Assembly (NCBI GenBank): GCA_943736015.1
Contig: OX031065.1
Coordinates: 15,591,427 to 15,655,426 of the forward strand
Length of the DNA stretch: 64,000 bases
Direction: 5' to 3'
DNA from: Tridacna crocea
Lineage: Eukaryota > Mollusca > Bivalvia > Cardiida > Cardiidae
Under the pieces are notes generated by a model that was not told where the DNA came from, searched no databases, and saw only the letters and a program-made list of their open reading frames with translations. Numbering within the stretch: position 1 is the first letter of the stretch; each line of letters opens with the position of its first letter. Shown in pieces: positions 1 to 11,500 of this stretch. The position numbers were made by a program, and so were the translations under genes.

Positions 1-307
1 TTTAAAGATATATTATGTTGTCTGCAACATCTTTCAATTATGACCAGTTATAAAAAATTTGTCTTCTGGCTATAGTTAAAGAGGGTCTTGTAACAAACCA
101 TTTTGGGTGGGGCAACATCAAAATATAGAAAATATGTATTGTACCAATTGTTTTATTGAAGCTGCAGGATCATTTTGAACAAAATGCAGTATCACAACAG
201 TACAGCCCTGTCCCACTTTGTACCAGGTCACCAGCAGAACTAATTGAAGTGCAGAGGTTCTCCTGATTTATATGGAAAGGATTATAGATTATGTAAAGCA
301 ACCATCT

Positions 308-687
308 TTAACTCTTTACCAAATGACAAAATTTGGGATGTGATCAAACTGAAAGCATTTGCAGACGATACATTAAACATTGATGAAATGATGATTTCTC
401 TCTTTGATAAGAGTAGAAGACACTGAGGGAAAAGGAGAAAATGCTGATTACCAGCATTTTCTTCTTTTCCAAGGGTGTTTTCCAATGACTTCTTCTTTAA
501 GGTCATTAAAAGTCGGGATTGTACTTGCAGAAGACAAAAAATTGAAATTTGATTCCAGTAGGCTAGAAAACATGGTGGGAAAAAGAAGAAAATGCTGGTT
601 ACCAGCATTTTCTCCTTTTCTAACACTGTTTTCTAAAGCTGTCTTTTTTAGGGTTTTTAAAAGTCAGCATTTTGTGGTAAAAGGTTA
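308..687. repeat. Two fused family A MITEs
   Basis: A left-end copy (TTAA at 308) is joined near 520 to a second copy that keeps its own hairpin (tip TGCTGGTTACCAGCA) and right end at 684-687. Two hairpins in one unit. Confidence 0.85.
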
Positions 688-849
688 ACAAAAAATCCTG
701 GCCCTTTTAGTGAGAATCCAACAATTGAAGCAGATTTCAAAGTCTTCAACTTAACAATGTGCCATGCAGGGCGCTATAGATGCATAAACCAAAACTTTAA
801 CAACAGATCAGGTAACAAAAACAAATTCTACAACCATCTTAGCCTTTCA

Positions 850-1005
850 GCATCCTAGGCAAAAATAGGAACTTTTGAAGACTGTTTGATCAAGATCAGT
901 CCGCAAAGAATGTGCAGTCTGATCTTTGATCTATAGCCTCCACTTGTTTAGTCCAGCCTTTCAGATCAAATTCTTTCAGTGGATTATAATTTCAGCTGTA
1001 TAAGT
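850..1005. repeat. Palindromic repeat, family D
   Basis: Built around GATCAAGATCAG...TGTGCAGTCTGATC, an inverted repeat with a short loop. Similar segments recur near 29210-29370, 48530-48725, 52020-52180 and 59280-59415. Confidence 0.6.
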
Positions 1006-1018
1006 CAAGTTCATGTTA

Positions 1019-1228
1019 CCTGGTTGAGGCGAACTTTCTTTCCGGCATATTTTCAACTCTCACCTCTGCTGAAGCATGTGAGAAAAGTAGTAGGTGGCTT
1101 TGAAAAGGAAGTTGTGTTAGTACCGGTGTGAGAAAGCCAGGAAACACATGTGCATCACCGACCGCCATGATATGACCTTAGCTGTTAAAGTGGCGTTAAA
1201 CCCCAATACAACCAACCAACCAAATCAT
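1019..1228 (+). repeat. SINE fragment (3' part)
   Basis: Matches the body of the fuller SINE at 39780-40022, including CTCACCTCTGCTGAAGCATG and the tail TTAAACCCCAATACAACCAA. The tRNA-like head is missing. Confidence 0.8.
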
Positions 1229-1260
1229 ATACATGTACTGAAAGAGATCTATAACTAAAT

Positions 1261-1914
1261 ACTTACACTTTACCAAACGATAAAATTTTAGACTGCTCTA
1301 AATTGAAAGCATTTGCAGACGACAAAATAAACCTAACTCAAAAATTGTGGGAAAAGGAGAAAATGCTGCTTACCGGCATTTATTCCTTTTCTCACAATGT
1401 TTTCAAAAGGCTTCTACCCCAGGGTCATAACAACCAGGTATATTTTGGTAAGGAATAAATGAAAACAATCCCAGGTTTTAAAAACCCTGAGGAAGAGGCC
1501 ATTTTAAAACATGGGAAAGGGAGAAAATGTTGGTAACCATCATTTTCACTGTTTCCCACAATTTTGAGTAAGGTTTATTTTGTCGTCTGCCAATTTACTG
1601 TTTCCCACAATGTTTTCTACCCATAGAAACAATTTTGGTTGATTTGTAGCACTTTCATATTTGTTGTCTGTGATTGCTTCATTTGGAAGGGTCTAAAATT
1701 TGTCATTTGGAAAAGGGTTAACTCTTTACCTAACAAGAAAAATTTGGACTTGTCCAAATTGAAAGCAATAGCAAGCAACAAACTTGATGTGAATCAAATA
1801 TTTTAAAATTTGATTTAAGAAGGGTTACCAGGATTTTCTCCTTTTTCCACAATGTTTTCGAAAGCTTTCTTTATCAGGGTCAGTAAAAGTCAGAATTGTG
1901 TGGTAAAGGGATAA
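1261..1914. repeat. Three consecutive family A MITEs
   Basis: Copies at about 1261-1458, 1470-1721 and 1718-1914. The last two share the TTAA at 1718-1721. This is DNA downstream of the NOP9 stop. Confidence 0.8.
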
Positions 1915-1976
1915 ACACCTTTCCCCGAAGAGGTAATAGTACATATGATAAGATTTAGTTATCAACAATTCAACAA

Positions 1977-2554
1977 TCAGGGTATGGTATGCCCACCCTT
2001 CTTTTTTCCATGACTACCAAAACTCTCTGACTTTCCCTTTTCACTATCTTTCCCAAAGTTATCACTAAAATTCTTTTGAACGTCAGTTCTGTTTCCTTTA
2101 GACCCTCTTCCTCTGAACTTGTCATTTCCTCTAAAGCTTCCCCTGCCAGGACCTCCTTTAAAATGCTGCTTACTTGCACTAGACTCAAGATAATCCTTAG
2201 TTCTGTCATCTTTTGAACCTCTCCTGTCAAACTTATCCCCTCTGCCCCTTGCTCCTCCCCTGAATTGGTCACCTCTTCCTCTGCCCCTAGACCCTCCTCT
2301 AAATTGTCCATCTCCTCTGCCCCTGCCCCTAGACCCTCCTCTAAATTGTCCATCTCCTCTGCCCCTGCCCCTAGACCCTCCCCTAAATTGTCCATCTCCT
2401 CTTCCTCTGCCCCTAGACCCTCCTGTAGAATGTCCATCTCCTCTGCCCCTTGAACTTCCCCTAGAATGACCATTTCCTCTACCCCTGCCTCTAAATGGGT
2501 GCCCATCTTGTCCTTTGCTTCTATGTCCCATGTGATCATCTTGTAATAAATCCT
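1977..2554 (-). CDS. NOP9: NOP9 last coding exon: Arg-Gly-rich tail and stop
   Basis: Residues 590-781, ending GKKKGGHTIP then TGA at 1977-1979. Tandem units of about 14-15 residues of the type GQFRGGSRGRGRGD lie around 2265-2500, then a basic, Ser-rich end. The frame only works with an acceptor after ACAACAG (exon from 2554); the stronger-looking acceptor 13 nt upstream (TTGTTGCAG) would shift the frame. RGG tails usually bind RNA and direct proteins to the nucleolus. That this exon belongs to NOP9 rests on phase, position, lack of another start, and fit to a nucleolar protein. Confidence 0.75.
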
Positions 2555-5500
2555 CTGTTGTCTCAAACTGCAACAATGTGTAACAATAGAACAATGGGAA
2601 TTATCTCTGTTTGCAAACCACTACAGTTTCATGTAGGACAAGAACTAATTTTTTCAGTCATTAAAAGAAAGCCTCAAAATATTACAATCTTACCCTTTCA
2701 CCAACCAATATTCAGCTTTTACCATCCTGAATACAAAGACTTTGAAATAAATTATTGTGGGAAAAGGAGAAAATGCAGGTAACCAGCATTTGCTCCTTTT
2801 CCAACAGTGTTTCCTACCCTTTCAGGGCGAAAAATATCCTACAAATTGAACCACATTAAATTTTTTGTCTGAAATAGTTATAAATCTGGACAAATCTGTA
2901 GGGGATTGTACCAACACATGCTAATAAAGTAGTGATGGAGAAAATGGGTTTTATCTGTACAACTGAGTAGAAATCAGGCCTGTTTTAGCTCCAGATTTCT
3001 CTAAACTGCTGATCATAGCTGAATGACTCTCAGGAAGCGTTTTATTGAGTAAATGTTTTAGTTTGAAATTCAAGTAACGGTTGTCTCGTAGAAAAGTAGT
3101 CCATTCCGTACCTAGAATGCCCAAATTAGAGGTGTAGTTGTAGAATGCCATCTAGGGGGAGATAATGGAAAATTGATTTTAACACACCCACCCAGTTCTC
3201 TAGCACTAGATCTAATAGAGCCAAAAACTGGTGAAAACATGTACAAAATTACAAACCTCCATGTTTTCTCCATATGTCAAGCCTTCTCGTACAGAATCCT
3301 GGTCTTGTCTGCTCTTCTTGTGTCTTTTATGAGGCATTTCTGGATAACAGATAGAAACTTATTTATTTCCTCATTAACTCCTTACCACACAATCCCAATT
3401 TTTGACAACCCTGAGAAAGAAGCCTTTTGAAAACATTGTGGAGAAAAGGAGGAAATGCTGGTAAACTGCTACAATGTTTTTGACCCCGATGTAAATAGTT
3501 TCATTTTTGGACATGTATTTGTCATCTGCAAGTGCTTTCAATTTGAACCAGTCCAACATTTTGTTGTTTGGTAAAGACTTAAGATATATGTTTTTAATGT
3601 TAGATAGACAAACTATCATTAAGCATTGCCAAAAAGGATGAGCAGCTTATTTCAAGCATAATACATCAGAAGCCGTCTCAGTCTAAAGGATAAAAAAATA
3701 AGATACTCTCCATTTTGGCATTTAAAGCAAAAAGCACTGAGATAGTTACAGAAATTTTCTCCTCTTCCCAAAATCTTTTGAAGCATCTAATTCATTGTGG
3801 TTGTGACAAAAAAAAGGAAATGTTAAGTAGAGACAAATTCCTTTTAACTTCTTACCACAGTTTATTACAATCCCAACTTTAACAACCCCTAGAAAGAAAG
3901 ATTTTGAAAACATTGTGGGAAAAGGAGAAAATGCTGGTAACCACATTTTTTTGTACTCTATTAAAGACAAATTCCATCTTTAGAGATATATTTAAATTGT
4001 CTTCTGCAAATGCTTTCAATATAGACAAGTCTATTATTTGCTTGTGTGGTAAAGAGTTCAAAAGCTCTTGAATTTTTCACATATTCCTACCTTTTCCAGT
4101 CAATTCAACAAACAGTTTCCTTTTCTTAACTTCCTGTTGCTGAATAAACTCCCAGTCTTTTGGACGCTTTTTGAAATGCTGAAGTGCAAAAGTTGAGTAC
4201 ACATATTTTCCATACTGGTCACTCCGTACTTTGATCTCGTCCTTGCATAACTCTTCAGATACAGAGGATTTCTGTGCCAGGGTGAAATGTTTCCATAGAG
4301 ACTGGATTGTTTGACAACCGATCCTGTTACAGGCTACTTCAATACACTGTCCCTGTTAAAAAATATGGTACGTGTATTCACACAAAAAAGTTTTTAACCA
4401 TTAACCCTCTCCCAAACAAGCCCTGGTTTTTACGTGTCAGCAGGACAAGTCTTTTGAAAACACTGTGGGAAAAGGAGAAGTTGCTCGTAACGAGCAATTC
4501 CTCCTTTTCCCACAGCGTTTTCTACCCTTTAGGAGAACATTCTACCATTTTCATCAAATTTAGAAATGTTGTCTGCTAATTCTTTCAGTTTGGAAGATCC
4601 TACAATTTGTCGTTTGGAAAGGGTTAATTCAAAGCTACATCCTTACAACTAGTGAGAAAAAACAGAATAAAAACTTGAACATGTCTAAAATTTTGATGTT
4701 TGGTAAAGAGTTCAATCATGCAGTCTTTCTGTTATAATTATATCAAATAGAGGGGAAATAAATCTTGATTAAGAAAATATATATATATTACCTTCCTAAA
4801 CACTAACAACATTTACAATTATTTCCAAATTTACAATTCCTATTCTCAAGTTCTGTTTTGGATATTTTGTATACAAAAGACATAATTTTGACATTTCCTC
4901 TTTCCCAAAAGACAAATTCTACGCTCTTCCTAATTAAGAACAACTGAAGGCAATAAAATTTTATCTGAAAGTGAGAAAAACAAACTGAAATTCTTTGACA
5001 GGGTAGAAAACATTGTGGGAAAAGGAGAAAATGCTGGTTATCAGCATTTTCGCCTTTTCCTACAATATTTTCCAAAGGTCTCAGGGTTTTCCATGACCCT
5101 CTCGTTTCTTTGAGTTTTGAGGGTTTTGACCCCCAATTTTTTTTAAATGACCCCCAAAATTTATTATGCTACCTTCTTCAATTCATATGAAGGGGGTCAT
5201 TGTGACCCCTTCAACAGAAAGTTGAAGGAAAACCCTGGGTCTGTATCTTCCTTGTTGAAAAAACTTGGGATTGTTTTTTGGTAAAGGGTTAAAGTATACC
5301 TTCCAAATATCTATCAAAGAATCCTTTGCTGTTTTAGCTACAGTTTTACTCTGGAAAAATGTTTCCAACACATAACTTCCAAAGGAATTACAAGACACTG
5401 TGGATAGGTCTGCCGATGTCATATCAAGTAAACTTTCCACAACCAGTTTGGTACCCGTAAATCTGAGCATTTCCTGTAGGAGCAGGGAGCCAAAATAATT

Positions 5501-8500
5501 TATGTTTGTTTCATCTAGTGGCACATTTGGAGTCTACAAATGTTAAAAAAAAGCAATTATTAGTACTTTACAAACTTATAACTGGGTGAATTTCAGTGTA
5601 CTATAATCCTTTATTTATAGGGTCAAGTGTTAACTCTGTACTAAATGACAAAATTTTAGCCTTTCCATATTGAAAGCAATTGCACACAACAATTTCAGTG
5701 AGGCTCAAATGGTGCAATTTTTCTTTGATGGGGGAGAAAACATTGTGGGAAAACCTTTCCCACTATGTTTTCAAAAGGCTTCTTTCCAAATCGTATTAAG
5801 TCTGGATTGTGTGGTAAAGAGTTGACATAAAAACAAGTTTTTCAGAGCATGGGAGGATTAATCCATTATCAAACAACAAAATTTTAGGTTTGTCCAAATT
5901 AAAAGGAATTGCAGACGACAAAATAAAAGTAACTGAAAATTTGAAATTTGTTTTGTGAAGGGTAGAAAACATAGTGGGAAAAGGAGAAAATGCTGGTTAC
6001 CAGCATTTTCTCTTTTTCCCACAATGTTTTCTAAAGGCTTCTTTCACAGGGGCGTCAAAAGTAGGAATTGTGTGGTAATGGGTTAAGAAGTAAACAAAGC
6101 AATTTTAGGGGTTCTTCAGCCACAATATCTTGTTGTTTTCGGTACAGTATCTTGTAAATAGTGTTGATAATTCTTGTGTTTGTCTGGTGTTTAACACCAC
6201 TTTCAACATTAATTCAGTAATATTCCCATGGCCAGTGCCCCAGTACATGATTTTCTGGAGTTTCTTGTACCAGCACTTCCCACAATAGTCTAAATTCAAG
6301 CCACTTTCTGCCTTACACAATAACTTGCTTTCTTTGCAACACTTTTATGTGATGAGAGAGGAATAAATCAGGTGGCAATGACTTTGATCAGTCCTCCGAA
6401 AGAACTTAGCTAATGTAGAAAACAGAATCAGCAAGCCCTTTGTTTCATGCTTTATACGTGATGTACTGAGTAAATGAGTAGTGTTGATTAACTGTTTGCC
6501 ACTTGACAATATTTCAGATTGGTCAGAAGTCAAAGCATTTGCAGATGACAAACCACATACAGTTTATAATAATTAAATTTCTTGTCTGAAAGGTTAGTAA
6601 ACACTGAGGGAAAAGGAGAACATCTTGGTTGCTAGCAAGTTTTCCTTTTCCTATGTTATCAAAATCCTTCTTGGCTATGTTTTCAACTGGTTTAACTCTT
6701 TCCCAAACAACAAAATCTTAGACTTGTCCAAATTGAAAGCATTTGCACAAAATTAAAACATAGCTCAAATGATGAAATCTGTCTTTACTAGCAGAGAAAA
6801 ATAGTGGGAGAAGGAGAAAAGCTGGTATAGAAAAACATTGTGGGAAAAGGAGAAAATGTTGGTTAACTGCATTTTCTCCTTTTTCTACGTTTTACAAAAG
6901 GCTTCTTCCTCAGGGTCATTTAAAGTCTGGATTTTGTGGTAAAGGGTTAAGAAATACTTGTATTTCAGCTTTGTTTTGGAGACAACAAATTAAATCTTGT
7001 TAATTTGATTACTGACTTGATAGGGTAGAAAATATTATGGGAAAAGGAGAAAATACTGGTAACCAGCATTTTCTCCTTTTCAGACAATGTTTTCAAAAGG
7101 CTTCTTTCTAATGGTTTTTAAAAAGTCGGGACTGTGTTGTAAAGAGTTATGATACATGCATGTACCATATCTTACTATATTACCATATCTTACTATATTC
7201 TTGCCGTAAGTTTTTTCCCCAACCAGAAATATCTTTCTGTAAGATGTGATTCAGCATAGCTATGGGAGTATCCAGGACTTTTTCCCATTTTCCATTATGT
7301 TTTCTATCCTCTCAAAATCAATTACATGTACTCTCATTTTAGCCATATTGAATAATATTGTTTTCCAATCTGGCAAATCTACAACTTTTTTATGAATAGA
7401 ATAGAGTAGTTTTATCATTTCCATGGTAGGCCCTTTAAGGGCATATATAACACATATCAACATACTATGTGATTCTATGTGATAAAGATTTAACAAGGAA
7501 GATGTACTCATAGTTTTGAGGTAAAACATACATACTTCTTCGACAACTTCAGATTTCTTCTGTCCCTCCTCCGCCTCCTGATCGTCAGGTAGATCGTAAT
7601 ATACCTCGTACGTTCTCATGGTCAGAGCAGTGGGAAACAATTTCTTCTGTCTTCCTTGTGGATCTCGACAATGAAGGGCACTCATCAAAGACTGATGTGA
7701 AACAGAATCAACTCTTACATTCATCACACGCATAAATCCTTTACCAAACAATTCCTGGTTTAACAACCCAGAGGAAGAAGCCTTCTGAAAACATTGTGGG
7801 AATAGGAGAAAATGCTGGTAACCAGCATTTTCTCCTTTTCTCACATTGTTGTCTATTCTTCTAAAGTCAAGTTTCAATTTTTGAGTCGCGTTTATTTTGT
7901 CGTCTGCAAATACTTTCAATTTGGACAAGTCTAAAATTTTGTAGTTTGGTAATGAGTTACAGAGTGAAATGACAATGACAAAGAATGAACTCTTAAATTC
8001 ATAAATACAATGTCGTTAATGAAGTAAATTTTACATTGGCTTAATTGGAGGATATGATATTGACAGCCAAATAAGTTGAGTTTGTCATTTGATACTGAAT
8101 GGGCCATGTTCCTCATATAATTTCAAAACACGGTTAATTAACTTTTTTATCACACAATATCGACTTTTCACGACCCTGAGAAAGAAAGCCATAGAAAACA
8201 TTGTGGGAAAAGGAGAAAATGCTGGTAATCAGCATTTTCTCCTTTTTCCACAATGTTTTCTACCGTTTCCAAATCAATTTTCAATTTTTGATTCACATTA
8301 ATTTTGTTGTCTGCAAAAGCTTTCAATCTGGACAAGTCTACCATTCTGTTGTTTAGTAAAGAGTTAATAAATGGAAGATAATACAAAAAGGATCATAATG
8401 GACATGTATTGTTCATGGGAGTTAACTCTTTACAGGGAAACAAAATTTTTGACTGATCCATATAGAAAGCACTAGCCAATCAACAAAAAAGAGCATTGCA

Positions 8501-11500
8501 TGCAAGTGCAACACTTGACTGCAATTGTTTTTCACTGAAAAATTCAGTCATAAAGGGGCATAACTGGGTCAAAAATACTTTGATGCTTCCCTTTTATGAT
8601 AGTAAACAACTTGTCCAAGCTTGAACTTAACTCTTTACCAAATGACAGAATTGTAGACTGGTCCTTACCAAATGACAAAATTGTAGACTAGTCCAAATTG
8701 AAAACGTCTGAAGATGAAAAATAAATGTGGCTCAAAAATTTGAGATTTGTTTTGGGAAGAGCAGGAAACAATGTTGTGCATTCATCCAATGAAATTCCAT
8801 ACAGCTGCTCACATCTTTTATCATGTGACACTGTTTGGAACAAGAAATTTTATCGGACTATAGCAGCCAGACTGCATTAGCCACTGACAAACAGTCATGT
8901 TTTTCTGTTAGCATAAAAAAGATGCGTTTTTTTATTTTTTTTTTTTAAACCCGGGATGAGCAATGGACTGCATACAGTTAAATCCCTTGATTATACTATA
9001 TAGTCTATGGATGCCAGGAGTCAAAGTACGGACCCCTATGGATGAACGTCTATCAACAATGGTGATGTAAAATTTTGAAGAAAATCTTTGGGCTTAGGAC
9101 TTGTGAACCCACAATAGAAGTGAAGCACTGTTGAAGTGGCCTAAAATTACCATGTAACTAGTCATTCATTACAAGTGCAGAACTGCAAATTTTGCTATAG
9201 GTATGAAGTTTGGTTATACCAGTACCTGTTTGAAATGTTTCTGTTTACATTCCAACTTTTGACAAGTTTTGGCTATGGCATTAATAACGCCATAGTGTCC
9301 ATAGGCCATCACATCCTCAAATTTGTCCTCAAGTTCCTCAAACTGTTCTTTAAACTGTAACACACACACACAAAGCAGTGAGAAAAAGATACATGAAAAT
9401 GTATATGAAAACAAGATTTAATAGTTTTACAATTACCTGTAATATTATTTTTGAAGACACAGGCCCCACATCAGACTGTGTATTTTGGGCAGTCCTATGT
9501 TAGTTAGATCTCCTAAATCACAGTTCATTATGAAAATGCCTAGCCCAAATAGATTTGGGCTTTTGAAACTTGGATCTTTGATGGGAAAAAAGTATAAAGA
9601 CCTGACCGCTTCAAGAGTTAACCCTCTACCTCACAATGACAATTTCTAACGACCCTGAGGAAGAATCCTTTTCAAAACGTTGTGGGAAAAGAAGAAAATG
9701 CTGATTATCAGTATTTTCTCCTTTTCCCACAAAGTTTTTTTTGAAAACATTGTGGGAAAAGGAGAAAACGCTGATAAACAGTATTTTCTCCTTTACTCAC
9801 AAAGTTTTTTACCCTATCAAAGCAAAATTGCACCATTTGGGCCACTTTGAAATTGTCGTCTGCAAATGCTTTCAATTTGGATAGGTCTAAAAATTTGCTG
9901 TGTGGTAAGAGGTTAATCCATTTACTCAAAACATAGGCTTCCCTAGCATTAGCTTAAACCCTTAATATGGTATGATGACTTGCAACATGCATACAGGCTA
10001 CTTTTAGTTTAGTTTCTCATCGGATTGTTGAAAAACTTACACTGTACTATTCATCTTCAATTCAAAGTAAAAGAGGCTTTCACCAACTGACCATACTAAT
10101 ATCTGTTCTCCATTTTGGATAAACTTGTGCATACACTTGTATTGACTTCGATTTGCTTAGGAAAATTGTTAGCTTCTTCAGCCTCTTTGGTCTCATAAGC
10201 TATCAATTTTGCCAAGCAGGTCAAAGCCAGTGAAAACCCCAGGAAAGTTACTGCAATACAATATTATTTCATTTACTGTTACTTACTATTTCCTTTTCTG
10301 AACAGCTTCCAAGTAAACTCTGCAGCACAAAGTTGGCTTTTGGATGGATGGCATACAGTAGCATACTGCCTTTGAACAGTTTTGTAAATAGTTTACTATA
10401 TACATCTGCAGAGGCTAATGTCATAATCTGTTGTACCAGAAATGAACCCACTTTGTCTGTGGTAACCGGAGGGAGACTGTCCAATGAAAGAATAAAAACT
10501 TATATTCTTTAGGGGTTCTACCATCTAAAATCAATAAGTGGTGCATGTAACTTGAGCACGCCTTAAAAATGAGTTAGTTCAAATAAATAAAACTTGAATA
10601 AAAGCTAGAATAATATGGAAATAGGAGCAAAAAGTCAATTAAAACAATGCCAGATACACTACTTTATTCTGTCAAATTTTTGGTGAAGTTTCAAAAAGTT
10701 CATGTAATAGACAAGCAACTTTTGACCATTTTCTGGAAATTCGTGCTACCAAAGAAACTGCGACAAAATAAATAATGATGTAAAGGCAGAGCAGCGAGCT
10801 TAGATAAAGTTTTGCATCTATGAAACACAAAAAAAAAAAGATGTTAAGGCAACACAGAGTGGAAGAGGCATATCTTGGGCTCTTGTTTATTGGTGGCACA
10901 ATCGGTTTGTGAAAGATGTATCATCGTCGTACATCAAAAAAGGAGGTGGGGACTCATGATCATGGACATCTTTCCACATGTCAAGTCCAAGTTGAGTGGT
11001 ATAAGAATCACTAATTCAGTGAATTGAAGACTGTGGCACTAAATATGGTGAGGTAAAAAGATAGTGAATGATGTAAAACTACAATAAATGGGTACAGTGA
11101 CATATGAAGTTAGACTGAATGGTTTAATTTAGAAAAGGATTGACATGCAATGGTGAAATGCCAGGTAAAGTTGATAGGCTGTCACATTCAAAACGCCATT
11201 GTGCTCAAAGCCGAGCAAGCTAGCATATTTCCAACAGGTCCCAACACTTATACAGAAGACCAAGCCACCTGATATTTGGCAATAGTAAAGAAATAAAGTA
11301 TACGCTAACTTTGATGAGGTATTTCGTTTGTAAGCCTTATCATTCTCATGCTATAAGCGTTGTCTCAAAAATTTACAAACAGAATTCTTAAAAGTCGGGA
11401 CTGTGTTAATGTGGTATACATACTTTGTTGTGCTGCTAACATTATCATCACTGATCTTGACAAGTTTGATGATTTTTTTAATGTATTTTCCACACAAGTC

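Noticed and set aside
282..688. Overlapping short ORFs on both strands
   Set aside because: The palindromic MITE is open on both strands. Identical peptides appear at many copies; this is not protein-coding conservation.
1970..2566. Glu/Gly-rich open frame overlapping the RGG exon
   Set aside because: Shadow frame of the same GC-rich tandem repeat; it lacks in-phase splicing to NOP9 exon 9.
7260..7928. 222-codon open frame as one exon
   Set aside because: Only 7536-7691 matches NOP9. The rest is intron, including MITE translation (NIV-KGENAGYQHFLLF-type strings) that recurs in dozens of unrelated places.
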